Assembly (NCBI RefSeq): GCF_017592555.1
Contig: NZ_JAGFNS010000016.1
Location: 63,724-127,723 of the forward strand
DNA: 64,000 nucleotides
Reading direction: 5' to 3'
Source: Actinoplanes flavus
GTDB taxonomy: Bacteria > Actinomycetota > Actinomycetes > Mycobacteriales > Micromonosporaceae
Shown in pieces: positions 17,861 to 26,024 of the stretch. The notes beneath the pieces are model-generated. The model saw only the letters and a list, made by a program, of their open reading frames with translations, was not told the DNA's origin and searched no databases. Both the position numbers and the translations under genes were made by a program. Every line of letters starts with the position of its first letter. Within the stretch, counting starts at the first letter, position 1.

Positions 17861-18487
17861 CTAGGACTCCTTGACCGCGATGGTCTCGACCGTGTTGGCC
17901 ACGTGCTCGAAGGCGTCGCAGGCCGCCTCCAGCTCGTCGACGACCTCCTTCATCTTCAAGACGGTCAGGGCGTCGTACTCCCCGGAGAAGAGCCGGACCA
18001 ACAGCATCCGGTAGGCGCGGTCGCCGTCGTTCTCCAGACGGTTGATCTCGATCCAGTAGTCCTCGAGGCCCTTCATCGAGCGCAGCCGGGGCATCGCCTC
18101 GGCGGTGATCTTCGCCTGCTGGTCCAGCACGGTGACCAGCTCGTGCATCTCCCGCGGAAGCGACGGCAGGTCGGTCAGCCCGTACAGGTACAGCAGGTTG
18201 CCGGCCGCCTCCAGGTGGTCCATCACGTCGTCCAGCTGGGAGCCGAGCGAGTAGATGTCCTCCCGGTCGAACGGCGTGATGAAGGTGGAGTTGATCTTCT
18301 TGTACAGCTCGTGGGTGATCGAGTCGCTGTCGTGCTCCACGTCGCTCAGCCGGTCGGCGACCGACTGGACGTCCACTCCGGGCAGTGCGAGCTCGTTGAG
18401 CAGTTCGGTTCCCTTCACCAGGTTGGACGCGGCCTTGGTGAAGAGTTCGTAGAAGGCGCCCTCGACGGGACGGAATGAGAACTTCAC
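17861..18487 (-). CDS. DUF47 (PhoU-like) Pit accessory protein
   Basis: A 208-aa all-helical protein of the DUF47 family, related to PhoU and usually encoded with PiT transporters, where it is thought to regulate transport. The opening F-S-F-R-P-V-E-G-A-F-Y-E-L-F and repeated acidic helices (V-E-H-D-S-D-S-I-T-H near residue 70, L-E-N-D-G-D-R-A-Y near 148) match the family, the acidic clusters being candidate metal ligands. It is the first gene of the DUF47-pit unit. Confidence 0.9.
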   Translation of the reverse strand: MKFSFRPVEGAFYELFTKAASNLVKGTELLNELALPGVDVQSVADRLSDVEHDSDSITHELYKKINSTFITPFDREDIYSLGSQLDDVMDHLEAAGNLLYLYGLTDLPSLPREMHELVTVLDQQAKITAEAMPRLRSMKGLEDYWIEINRLENDGDRAYRMLLVRLFSGEYDALTVLKMKEVVDELEAACDAFEHVANTVETIAVKES

Positions 18488-18551
18488 GGCGCGGACCTCG
18501 ATCGACGGTCTTGTGGATGGATCTCCGGAGGCATGCTATCGGTCCACGCGG

Positions 18552-18584
18552 GTTCACCCTTCGCGACGGGCTTAAACCTGTTCG
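18552..18584. promoter_or_regulatory. Possible PHO box near the DUF47-pit operon
   Basis: GTTCACC at 18552-18558 is followed by CTGTTCG about 20 bases later, 65 to 95 bases upstream of the DUF47 start but in the opposite orientation. The repeat spacing is not the regular 11 bases, so this is weak. Confidence 0.25.
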
Positions 18585-19531
18585 TGATGTACGACCGCGC
18601 GGGGTGCGTTCGGGCGCGGGACGGTTCGGCGTACCGCCCGGGTCGGAAGATGCGGCCGCGGTGTTCCGCTGACCGGGTTCCGCCGCAGGTGCCGGGCCAG
18701 TCCGGTCAGGTCGCCGTCGGCGATCACGTCCACACCGGCCGCTCCCAGCTCGCTCCACACCGCCGCGCGGGCCTTGCGGGAGCCGTCCGGCAGCCCGGAG
18801 ATCCGGACCGTACGCCCGTCGTCGTGCGCGGCCCGGACCAGCGCGTGCAACTGGTGCCGTTCCTCGGCGGTGATCGGATCCTGGCCGTCCCACCCGAACC
18901 GCCAGCTCCAGCACTCGCTCACCATCGGCACCAGATCCGGCGGGGCGGAGCGGGAACCCAGGTCGTCGAAGGTGCCGTCGGCGAACGCGTACCGCTCGGG
19001 CTGGGCGGCGAGCAGGTCACGCACGTCGACCACGCCGGTCACCGTGACGGTCACCGCGCCCGCGGTCAGCACCCCGTCGCGGCTGCGGCTGAGCAGGTCG
19101 GCGTGGTCGCGCAGCTGCCGGTCCAGCATCCGGTAGGCGCGCAGCAGCGCCTGCGGGTCCCGGTTCTGCCCGCCGAACTCGACCACCAGCCGGAACGGCG
19201 TCTGCTGGTTCGGCCAGAGCCGGCCGTTGGCGGCGATCGCCCGGTTGAAGAGCGGGCCCAGCACCAGGCGGCGCAGGGTGCGGCCGGGCTGTGGGGCGCC
19301 GGGCCCGAGGAAGAGCTCGCCGCGGGGGCCGGGGAAGACCCGTACGGTCATCCCGCCCAGTCCGAGCTTGAGCACCGCGGGCAGCGGGTCGGCGAGGGCC
19401 GGCCCGGTCAGCGCGTGCCCGGAGGTCAACCAGGAGCGGCGGGAACGGCGGAGTACCGCGACCGAGACCGCGCCACCGGCTCCGGCGAGACCGGCCAGGC
19501 CGCCGGCGAGAGTCGCCATGTCCTGCAACAC
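18572..19531 (-). CDS. PI-PLC-like phosphodiesterase-superfamily protein, probably inactive
   Basis: A 319-aa protein with an N-terminal hydrophobic segment (about residues 6-27). The remainder aligns by eye with AIM6/PI-PLC-like proteins: the P-G-R-T-L-R-R-L-V-L-G-P-L-F motif, the P-F-R-L-V-V-E-F segment, the G-A-V-T-V-T-V-T-G strand and a closing A-G-V-D-V-I-A-D-G-D-L. The usual H-N-D-Y start motif reads H-A-L-T, and the acidic and second histidine positions of the active site are also replaced, so catalysis is doubtful. The start (GTG 19531, or ATG 19519) is not fixed by a ribosome site. Confidence 0.55.
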   Translation of the reverse strand: MLQDMATLAGGLAGLAGAGGAVSVAVLRRSRRSWLTSGHALTGPALADPLPAVLKLGLGGMTVRVFPGPRGELFLGPGAPQPGRTLRRLVLGPLFNRAIAANGRLWPNQQTPFRLVVEFGGQNRDPQALLRAYRMLDRQLRDHADLLSRSRDGVLTAGAVTVTVTGVVDVRDLLAAQPERYAFADGTFDDLGSRSAPPDLVPMVSECWSWRFGWDGQDPITAEERHQLHALVRAAHDDGRTVRISGLPDGSRKARAAVWSELGAAGVDVIADGDLTGLARHLRRNPVSGTPRPHLPTRAVRRTVPRPNAPRAVVHHEQV

Positions 19532-19618
19532 GCACCATCCGATTCGTACTTTATGGGTGTTTCATACTGTGGCACAGTCGACTGCCCGGAACCGGCAATC
19601 TCCCGCAGAATTTCCTTC

Positions 19619-20491
19619 ATGCCGTCGCCGACCGTGACCGAGTTCGAGACCCACCGCCCCTACCTGATGGCCGTCGCCTACCGGATGCTCGGCAACCGGG
19701 CCGAGGCCGAGGACGCGGTCCAGGAGGCCTGGCTGCGCTACGCGCAACAGCCCGAAGGCGAGATCCGGGACGCCCGGGGCTGGCTCACCACGGTCACCGG
19801 CCGGATCTGCCTGGACCAGCTCAACTCCGCCCGGGTACGCCGTACCGCGTACCCCGGCGAGTGGCTGCCCGCCTTCGTGATCGAACCGGACGCCGGCCCC
19901 GCCGACCGGGCCGAGATCGCCGACCAGGTCAGCCTCGCGCTGCTCGTGGTGCTGGAACGGCTCACCCCGGAGCAGCGGGTCGCGTTCGTCCTGCACGACG
20001 CGTTCGGTGTGCCGTTCGGCGAGGTGGCCGCGGTGCTCGACGGCACACCGGCGGCGGCCCGCCAGCACGCCTCCCGGGCCCGCCGGGCGGTCTCCGGCGG
20101 TGGTGTCCGGCACACCGCCGGGCCGGCCGAACAGCGCCGGGTGCTCGACGCCTTCCTCGCCGCGGCACAGAACGGCGATCTTCGTACCCTTGCCGCGGTG
20201 CTCGCCCCGGACGTGGTCGCGATCAGCGACGGCGGCGGGGTGGTCCGGTCCGCGCTCCGGCCCATCCTCGGCGCGGAGAAGGTGGCCCGGTTCTATCTCG
20301 GGCTGGCCCGGAAATTCGCCGCCGTCCGGGACGTCACGATGGAACCGGTGCTGGTCGGCGGCGGGGCCGCGATGCTGATCCGGGGCGAAGGGCTCCGGGT
20401 GGCGCTCGGCGTCGCCGTCGACGACGGGCGGATCACCGGGATCTTCAGCCAGCAGAACCCGGAGAAGCTAGTCCTCGGTGACTTCGAGTAG
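19619..20491 (+). CDS. ECF sigma factor of the SigJ/ECF41 type with SnoaL-like domain
   Basis: A 290-aa RNA polymerase sigma factor. Region 2 (A-Y-R-M-L-G-N-R-A-E-A-E-D-A-V-Q-E-A-W) and region 4 (L-T-P-E-Q-R-V-A-F-V-L-H-D, then an HTH) fill residues 1-165. Residues 175-285 form a SnoaL/NTF2-like domain, which in ECF41 factors replaces a separate anti-sigma factor and modulates activity. The ATG at 19619 lacks a good ribosome site. No typical partner oxidoreductase or carboxymuconolactone decarboxylase gene is adjacent. The 3' end overlaps the convergent DUF402 gene by 24 bases. Confidence 0.85.
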   Translation: MPSPTVTEFETHRPYLMAVAYRMLGNRAEAEDAVQEAWLRYAQQPEGEIRDARGWLTTVTGRICLDQLNSARVRRTAYPGEWLPAFVIEPDAGPADRAEIADQVSLALLVVLERLTPEQRVAFVLHDAFGVPFGEVAAVLDGTPAAARQHASRARRAVSGGGVRHTAGPAEQRRVLDAFLAAAQNGDLRTLAAVLAPDVVAISDGGGVVRSALRPILGAEKVARFYLGLARKFAAVRDVTMEPVLVGGGAAMLIRGEGLRVALGVAVDDGRITGIFSQQNPEKLVLGDFE

Positions 20492-20977
20492 GTGCTTGCG
20501 GTAGTGCGAGGCGAACGGCTCGGTGCCGTCGCCGAGCACCCCGAGCAGGTAGTGGGACGCGGAGTAGGCGTGCTCCACGAGCTCCTCCGGGTACCCGAAC
20601 GCGACCCGGTGCTCGGCGAACTCGTCCTCGTCGCGCAACTCGACCAGGCCGGTCTCGCGGCGGCGGACCGCGTCCAGATCCAGATCGATGATGTGCACCG
20701 TGTCACCCTCCCAGCGGGCCGGGGTGGTGATGTCGCAGTAGACCTCGCTGGTCCGCGGGGGTGGGTTGAACATCCCGGTCCACCAGGCGTGATGCGGGAT
20801 CAACAGGACGAACGGGATCTGCTCCACCGAGGGGCGGCCGTGGTATACCGACGCTGTGCCGCGCGTCACGCCGACCCAGATGCCCAGGTCGTCCTCGGCG
20901 AGGCGGCGGGCCGGGTAGTCACGATGAGCCGAACCGTCGTACTTCGTGTAGATGACCCGGACCATCTCGCTCGGCAT
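20468..20977 (-). CDS. DUF402 domain protein
   Basis: A 169-aa protein of the DUF402 family. The core F-N-P-P-P-R-T-S-E-V-Y-C-D-I-T-T and H-I-I-D-L-D-L-D motif with a cluster of acidic residues matches the metal-binding pocket of related nucleoside-phosphate phosphatases and FomD. The start at 20977 is preferred because AGGG lies eight bases upstream; an ATG three codons earlier is open. Function in this setting is unknown. Confidence 0.8.
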   Translation of the reverse strand: MPSEMVRVIYTKYDGSAHRDYPARRLAEDDLGIWVGVTRGTASVYHGRPSVEQIPFVLLIPHHAWWTGMFNPPPRTSEVYCDITTPARWEGDTVHIIDLDLDAVRRRETGLVELRDEDEFAEHRVAFGYPEELVEHAYSASHYLLGVLGDGTEPFASHYRKHLLEVTED

Positions 20978-21033
20978 GGCTTGCACCCTAGCGGTGACCC
21001 GGATATGTCGGTGGTGGCGGGTACGGTTCCACC

Positions 21034-23028
21034 GTGCCCGCAGCCGCCAAGAAGAAGACCACCGCCGGACAGCTCCTCGCCGCCGCCGTCGGCGCGGTTC
21101 CCGGAGGAGCCACCCGCCCAGGTCAGCAGGCCATGGTCGAGGCCATCGAGAAGTCGATCAAGGACCGTGAGCACCTGCTCGTCCAGGCCGGCACGGGCAC
21201 CGGCAAAAGCCTCGGCTATCTGACCCCGGCCCTGCTCGTCGACGGCCCGGTGGTGGTCTCCACGGCCACCCTGGCGCTGCAGAACCAGCTGGTCGAACAC
21301 GACCTGCCCCGGCTCGCCGAGGCGGTCCAGCCGGTGCTCGGGCGCAAACCCACGTTCGCCGTGCTCAAAGGCCGCCACCACTACCTCTGCGTGGCCAAGC
21401 TCGAGCACGCCGACGAGGAGGGGCCCACCGACACCCTGTTCGACGCCGCCCCCGCGCCCAAGGCCGGCCAGTGGCTCGGCGAGGCGGGCCGGCTCGGCAA
21501 GCAGATCCAGCGGGTCCGCGCCTGGTCCGAGAAGACACAGACCGGCGACCGCGACGAGCTCGACCCCGGCGTCGACGACACGGCCTGGCGGCAGGTGTCC
21601 ATGCCGGCACGCGACTGCGTCGGGGCCGGCCGGTGCCCGTACGGGGCGGAGTGCTTCGCCGAGGCCTCCCGCACCCGGGCCCGCGAAGCCGACATCGTCG
21701 TCACCAACCACAGCCTCCTCGCCGTCGACATGCTCGCCGGCCGGCAGATCGTGCCGCCGCACAAGCTGCTCGTCGTCGACGAGGCGCACGAGCTCGCCGA
21801 CCGGGTCTCCTCCGCCGCCCAGGCCGAGCTCACCCCGGAGGCCCTCGAGCGGGCCGGCCGCCGCGCCCGCACCCTGATCCCGCAAGCCGCCGCCGAACAG
21901 TTGGCCGAGGCCGCCGACGCGCTCACCGTGGGCCTGGCCGACGTGCCCGCCGGCCGGCTCACCGACGGCCTTCCGGAGGCGCTGCGGCGCGCCGTCACGA
22001 CCCTGGAGCTGGCCACCCGGTCCGGGCTGTCGGCGATCGGCGAGATCAAGGCCGACGACGCCGACCCGGTCGGCAAACAGCAGGCCAAGGCGGTCCTCGA
22101 CGAGCTGTCCGGCACCGCTCAGCGGCTGCTCGAGGAGAATGCGTACGACGTCGCCTGGGTGGAGAAGTCCGACATGGGCCACGGCCGCCGTGCGCTCGTG
22201 GTGGCGCCGCTGTCGGTCGCCGGCACCCTCTCCGAGAGCCTCTACAAGGACCGCACCGTGGTGGTCACGTCGGCCACCCTCACCCTGGGCGGCCGGTTCG
22301 ACACGGTGGCCCGCTCGCTCGGGCTGCCCGCGGCCGCCGACGGCGCCTCCTCCGGAGACGGGTGGACCTCCCTCGACGTCGGGTCACCCTTCGACTATCC
22401 CAAACAGGGCATTCTGTACGTTGCAGCGCACCTGCCCAGGCCCGCGGCGTCCGGCCTGCCCGACGCGGCAGCGGCCGAGCTGCTCCGGCTGGTCGAGGCG
22501 CTCGGCGGGCGCACTCTCGGGCTCTTCTCCTCCCGCAAGGCCGCCACCCAGGCCGCCGAGCTGCTGCGCGCCAAGACCGACCTGCCGATCCTGTTGCAGG
22601 GCGAGGAGACGCTGCCGATCCTGGTCCGCAAGTTCAAGGAGGACCGGGCCAGCTGCCTCTTCGGGGTGATGTCGCTGTGGCAGGGCGTCGACGTGCCGGG
22701 CGACGCCTGTCAGCTCGTCGTCATCGACCGCCTGCCCTTCCCGCGCCCCGACGAGCCGCTGGCCGCCGCCCGCTCGGCCGCCGTGGACGCCTCCGGCGGC
22801 TCCGGCTTCTCCGCCGTCAGCGTCCCGATCGCGGCGGTCCGCCTGGCCCAGGGGGTCGGCCGTCTGATCCGCTCCACCGGCGACAAGGGCGTGGTCGCGG
22901 TCCTCGACTCCCGCCTGGAGACGGCCCGCGGCTACGGCTCCTTCCTCCGCAAGTCCCTGCCCCCGTTCTGGTACACGACCCGTCCCGACGTCGCCGAGGG
23001 CGCCCTCCGCCGCCTGGCCCAGACCTGA
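21034..23028 (+). CDS. DinG/XPD-like ATP-dependent DNA helicase
   Basis: A 664-aa superfamily 2 helicase. Walker A is GTGTGKS near residue 57, and the DEAH box is V-V-D-E-A-H near 248. Four cysteines in the segment D-C-V-G-A-G-R-C-P-Y-G-A-E-C plus an upstream cysteine (Y-L-C near residue 119) fit the Fe-S cluster of DinG/XPD helicases. Motifs V and VI (L-W-Q-G-V-D-V-P-G and Q-G-V-G-R-L-I-R) are intact. It unwinds DNA 5' to 3' in repair. GTG start at 21034, nine bases after the start of the T-rich gap following the divergent DUF402 gene. Confidence 0.9.
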   Translation: MPAAAKKKTTAGQLLAAAVGAVPGGATRPGQQAMVEAIEKSIKDREHLLVQAGTGTGKSLGYLTPALLVDGPVVVSTATLALQNQLVEHDLPRLAEAVQPVLGRKPTFAVLKGRHHYLCVAKLEHADEEGPTDTLFDAAPAPKAGQWLGEAGRLGKQIQRVRAWSEKTQTGDRDELDPGVDDTAWRQVSMPARDCVGAGRCPYGAECFAEASRTRAREADIVVTNHSLLAVDMLAGRQIVPPHKLLVVDEAHELADRVSSAAQAELTPEALERAGRRARTLIPQAAAEQLAEAADALTVGLADVPAGRLTDGLPEALRRAVTTLELATRSGLSAIGEIKADDADPVGKQQAKAVLDELSGTAQRLLEENAYDVAWVEKSDMGHGRRALVVAPLSVAGTLSESLYKDRTVVVTSATLTLGGRFDTVARSLGLPAAADGASSGDGWTSLDVGSPFDYPKQGILYVAAHLPRPAASGLPDAAAAELLRLVEALGGRTLGLFSSRKAATQAAELLRAKTDLPILLQGEETLPILVRKFKEDRASCLFGVMSLWQGVDVPGDACQLVVIDRLPFPRPDEPLAAARSAAVDASGGSGFSAVSVPIAAVRLAQGVGRLIRSTGDKGVVAVLDSRLETARGYGSFLRKSLPPFWYTTRPDVAEGALRRLAQT

Positions 23029-23036
23029 CGGACTGT

Positions 23037-23055
23037 CCGGCCGGGAGCCGGCCGG
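23037..23055 (+). terminator. Hairpin after the helicase gene
   Basis: An 8-bp GC-only stem (CCGGCCGG on each side) with a three-base loop directly after the helicase stop codon. No T run follows, so it is only a possible terminator. Confidence 0.35.
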
Positions 23056-23097
23056 GGAAGATGGGCCGCACTGATGGTCTGAAATGGAGGGACGCTG

Positions 23098-23508
23098 GTG
23101 CTTCTCATCGCCTGCACGTTCGTGGTGGATCGGGACGGGGCTCTGCTCCTGCAGTTGCGTGATGACAAGGCGCCCTACTTTCCGAACGTGTGGGGGCTTC
23201 CCGGCGGGGCGATCGAAGCGGGGGAGACGCCGGAGCAGGGCGCGGCCCGGGAGTTGTGGGAGGAGACCCGGCTGCGTGTCGACGGGCGGTTGCGGCTCTT
23301 CGCCCGGCAGGAGCTGCCCGAGCAGGAGCGCGTCAAGAACTACTTCTACGGGGCCACCTCCGCGCGGCAGGAGGACGTGGTGCTCGGCGAGGGAGCGGCC
23401 ATGGTTTTCGTGCCGCCGGCCGAGGTGCTCGACCGGCCGTTCACCCCGGGCAGCGCTGAGATGATCGAGCGGTTCCTTCGGTCCCCGGAGTATGCGTCCC
23501 TCACCTAG
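23098..23508 (+). CDS. NUDIX hydrolase
   Basis: A 136-aa single-domain NUDIX protein with a full Nudix box: G-G-A-I-E-A-G-E-T then A-A-R-E-L-W-E-E-T-R-L, residues 39-61. The last residue of the R-E-x-x-E-E-x-G motif is R instead of the usual G. It is MutT-like in size; substrate unknown. The GTG start has GGAGGG seven bases upstream. Its end precedes the secreted repeat protein gene by 25 bases. Confidence 0.85.
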   Translation: MLLIACTFVVDRDGALLLQLRDDKAPYFPNVWGLPGGAIEAGETPEQGAARELWEETRLRVDGRLRLFARQELPEQERVKNYFYGATSARQEDVVLGEGAAMVFVPPAEVLDRPFTPGSAEMIERFLRSPEYASLT

Positions 23509-23533
23509 GGTTCCGCCGGGCGCACGTGTCACC

Positions 23534-24454
23534 ATGACTGCCGTGACAGGGGCGGTGCGGCGTCGATGGATGATCGGTGGGGTCACCGCCTGGGCTGTGC
23601 TGCTGCTGGGCGGCGGGTTGTGGTCGGTGCGTTCCGATCCGCCCACGGTGCCGGAGCAGCGGGACGCCGGACAGGCGCTGCCGGTGCTGCGGGAGGCCGC
23701 CGGGGCGGTCGTCTCGGCAGCTCAGGGCGGTGAGTGGGCACTGCGGCTCGGGGCGTTGCGGGTCGAGGAGTGCGCGCTCACCCCGGCGTGGGACGGGGCC
23801 GAGATCAGCCGTGAGGTGACCGTCTACGTGCCGGAGGGGGAGGCCCGGGCGGCGCTCGACGGCATCGCGGCCGGGCTTCCGGCCGGATACCGGGCCGGGA
23901 TGACGGTGACCCGGGGCGCCACCCGGTTGTCGTTGTTCGCGGATGCCGGAGAGTTCGTCGGGGTCACGGCCGAGGCGTCGTCCGCCGACCAGGTGCTGCG
24001 AATCCTGATCTCCAGTGGGTGCCGGCCGGGTGTGGAGCGGCTCGACCGGGCCGACCCGGCTTCCGGACCGGCCCCGGAGCTGCTGACCGAGACGCTGGCG
24101 GCCCTCGGCAAACCGAGTCCGGCCGATGGCAACCCGAGCCCGGCCGATGGCAACCCGAGCCCGGCCGATGGTGGCCCGAGCCCGGCCGACGGCGGTCCGA
24201 GCACGGCCGACGGCGGCCCGAGCACGGGCGAGACCCGGGCCGTCGCCTGTCCGGACGGGGGGACCGCGGCGACGTTCGTGGCGGACGGCGGAGCGGCCCA
24301 GCCGGACAGCGAGCCGCTCGGCATGCCCGAGGGGACGCTGCCGGTGTGGGTGGAGCCGGGCGCATGGGCGTACCGGATCGGGTCTGAATCGGTCGTGGTG
24401 ACCACCGAGGGTGGGCGGTGGCAGGTGAGCTTGACCACCGGCTGCCGTCAGTAG
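23534..24454 (+). CDS. Secreted or membrane-anchored protein with a 7-residue tandem repeat
   Basis: A 306-aa protein not assigned to a family. One N-terminal hydrophobic segment (about residues 11-30) is followed by an extracytoplasmic region. Residues 194-228 are five tandem copies of the heptad P-S-P-A-D-G-N/G encoded by a 21-base DNA repeat at 24113-24217, likely a flexible linker. A C-terminal domain with two cysteines follows. The ATG at 23534 is chosen for position before the basic residues and helix. The 3' end overlaps the convergent DsrE gene by seven bases. Confidence 0.65.
   Translation: MTAVTGAVRRRWMIGGVTAWAVLLLGGGLWSVRSDPPTVPEQRDAGQALPVLREAAGAVVSAAQGGEWALRLGALRVEECALTPAWDGAEISREVTVYVPEGEARAALDGIAAGLPAGYRAGMTVTRGATRLSLFADAGEFVGVTAEASSADQVLRILISSGCRPGVERLDRADPASGPAPELLTETLAALGKPSPADGNPSPADGNPSPADGGPSPADGGPSTADGGPSTGETRAVACPDGGTAATFVADGGAAQPDSEPLGMPEGTLPVWVEPGAWAYRIGSESVVVTTEGGRWQVSLTTGCRQ
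24113..24217 (+). repeat. 21-bp in-frame tandem repeat
   Basis: Five copies of a 21-base unit beginning CCGAGCCCGGCCGATGG, with a partial sixth. The first copies are nearly identical and the later ones drift. It stays in frame and encodes a P/S/A/D/G-rich linker, so copy number could vary without frameshift. Confidence 0.85.
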
Positions 24455-24810
24455 ACGAGGGCCTGCGCGCCCTCCGACATGATCTCCTCGACGAAGACCG
24501 CCGCCCCGGCGATGCGGATGCCGGGGATGACGTCGCCGGGGCCGATCCCGCGACGGGCCGCGCACTGCGTGCAGAGCGTGACCCGGGCCTCCGCCAGCAG
24601 GACGTCGAGCAGGTCGGGCAGGGGTGCGGCGTGCGGCAGGTCGAACTCGGCGGCCCGGCCGGGCAGGGCGAACCACGCGGACTCCCCGGTGAGCCACAGG
24701 GAGACGCCGATGCCGGCGGTCACCGCCGTGCTCGCCACGTTGAAGGCCTGCGAGCAGCGTTCCGGCGCATCGGCGCCGGCGGTGGCCTTGACGACCAGCA
24801 AACGTGCCAT
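24448..24810 (-). CDS. DsrE/DsrF-like family protein
   Basis: A 120-aa protein with the DsrE-type alpha/beta fold: an opening L-L-V-V-K-A-T-A-G, a middle F-A-L-P-G and a late V-T-L-C-T-Q-C-A-A-R-R-G-I. The Cys pair lies where sulfur-relay members carry their persulfide cysteine. Such proteins take part in sulfur transfer or are uncharacterised. The ATG at 24810 matches the family start; an ATG four codons earlier exists. It is divergent from the small membrane peptide gene at 24837. Confidence 0.75.
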   Translation of the reverse strand: MARLLVVKATAGADAPERCSQAFNVASTAVTAGIGVSLWLTGESAWFALPGRAAEFDLPHAAPLPDLLDVLLAEARVTLCTQCAARRGIGPGDVIPGIRIAGAAVFVEEIMSEGAQALVY

Positions 24811-24836
24811 ACCGGCCAGCATAAGATGGGCCGGAC

Positions 24837-24941
24837 ATGGTTACCGAGATCGGGTTCGTGAGTCTGCTGGTCGCCGCCCTGGGTGGGCTGGCCGGCGGAT
24901 TCGGCTATCTGGCAATGCGTATTTCGAGGGGGCGCTGGTGA
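24837..24941 (+). CDS. 34-residue single-helix membrane peptide
   Basis: A short ORF with one Gly/Ala/Leu-rich membrane helix (about residues 7-27) and a basic end R-I-S-R-G-R-W. Its TGA stop overlaps the GTG start of the nitrobindin-like gene (GTGA at 24938-24941), and its last codons contain the GAGGGGG ribosome site for that gene. Coupled translation and the clean topology (negative start, helix, positive end) argue that it is real. I do not recognise a characterised family. Confidence 0.65.
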   Translation: MVTEIGFVSLLVAALGGLAGGFGYLAMRISRGRW

Positions 24942-25540
24942 GCGGCAGCGAGACGGAAAACCCACTGGGCCCGCCACCGTGGCTGCACGCGCCTCCGGTC
25001 GACCCCTATCCCTACGAGGACACACACGACCTGCGGTCCGGCCCGGACCTGCATCCGTCGCTGCTCGGCCTGCTGCCCTTCGTGGGCCTGTGGCGGGGCC
25101 GTGGCCAGGGCGGGTTCCCGGTGGACGAGGACTACAACTTCGCCCAGGAGATCCGGATCAGTCACGACGGCCGGTCGTTCCTGCGCTACGAGTCGCGGGC
25201 CTGGCTGCTCGACGACGAGTCGAAGCCGATCGGGCGGGCGCTCGTCGAGTCCGGGTTCTGGCGTCCGGTGCTGGTCGACGACCGCCCCGGTGACGAGATG
25301 GAAGCCACCATGATCCGGCCGGACGGGGTGGCCGAGCTCTACCTGGGCAAGGCGAACAACACCCGGCTGGAGATGACGGCCGACGCGGTCGCCTACACGC
25401 CGTCGGGTCTGCACGTGACCGGCGGGCACCGGCTCTTCGGGATCGTCGAGGGCGCGCTGCTCTATGCGCACGAGATCTCCGTCGACAACAGCAAGCTGCA
25501 CCCGCACATGTCGGCCCGGCTGCTGCGGATCGGCGGCTGA
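24938..25540 (+). CDS. Nitrobindin-like (FABP-family) heme-binding protein
   Basis: A 200-aa protein with a beta-barrel domain of about 155 residues. The typical nitrobindin segments are present: L-L-P-F-V-G-L-W-R-G-R-G near residue 46, Y-E-S-R-A-W near 82, and a C-terminal L-H-P-H-M-S-A-R-L in which the histidine is the expected heme ligand. Relatives bind ferric heme and react with NO and peroxynitrite. The GTG start overlaps the stop of the upstream small membrane peptide gene. Confidence 0.85.
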   Translation: MSGSETENPLGPPPWLHAPPVDPYPYEDTHDLRSGPDLHPSLLGLLPFVGLWRGRGQGGFPVDEDYNFAQEIRISHDGRSFLRYESRAWLLDDESKPIGRALVESGFWRPVLVDDRPGDEMEATMIRPDGVAELYLGKANNTRLEMTADAVAYTPSGLHVTGGHRLFGIVEGALLYAHEISVDNSKLHPHMSARLLRIGG

Positions 25541-25601
25541 GCGACCTTCGGCACCGATGTGGCGGGACACCGCGGGAGATCCAGCGAACTATGCTCGTAA
25601 C

Positions 25602-26024
25602 GTGTCCGCCACATCGCTAGCCGCCATGCTCCGGGAGCGGGGCCTGCGACTCACCCCACAGCGTCAGCTGATCCTCGAAGCGGTGCACGAACTCGGTCAT
25701 GCGACACCGGAGTCGGTGCACAACGCGGTCCGTGAGCGGGCCGCCGGAGTGAACATCACGACCGTCTACCGCACCCTCGAGCTGCTCGAGGAGCTGGGGC
25801 TGGTCAACCACACCCATCTCTCGCACGGTTCGCCGACGTACCACGCGGCCGGCGAGGACCAGCACGTCCACCTGGTGTGCCGGTCGTGCGGATCGATCGC
25901 CGAGGTCGATCCGGCGGTGATGGACCCGGTCACCGGGCAGCTCCTGCGGGAGCGGGGGTTCCGGGTGGACGTCGGGCACGTCTCCCTCTTCGGCCTGTGC
26001 GGCAACTGCAAGGAGTCCGAGTGA
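25602..26024 (+). CDS. Fur-family metal-responsive repressor
   Basis: A 140-aa regulator. The winged helix (residues 10-85) has L-T-P-Q-R-Q-L-I-L and N-I-T-T-V-Y-R-T-L-E-L-L. The dimer domain has H-V-H-L-V-C-R-S-C-G and a closing L-F-G-L-C-G-N-C, two CxxC pairs that would hold a structural zinc. Which metal it senses (Fe, Zn, Ni) cannot be decided. The streptomycete nickel regulator Nur is one candidate. It is coupled to the downstream ygfZ by a GTGA overlap. Confidence 0.85.
   Translation: MSATSLAAMLRERGLRLTPQRQLILEAVHELGHATPESVHNAVRERAAGVNITTVYRTLELLEELGLVNHTHLSHGSPTYHAAGEDQHVHLVCRSCGSIAEVDPAVMDPVTGQLLRERGFRVDVGHVSLFGLCGNCKESE

Noticed and set aside
18533-19618. N-terminal extension of the sigma factor in the same frame
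   Set aside because: It is the antisense of the PI-PLC-like gene and not sigma-like; the sigma homology begins at 19619.
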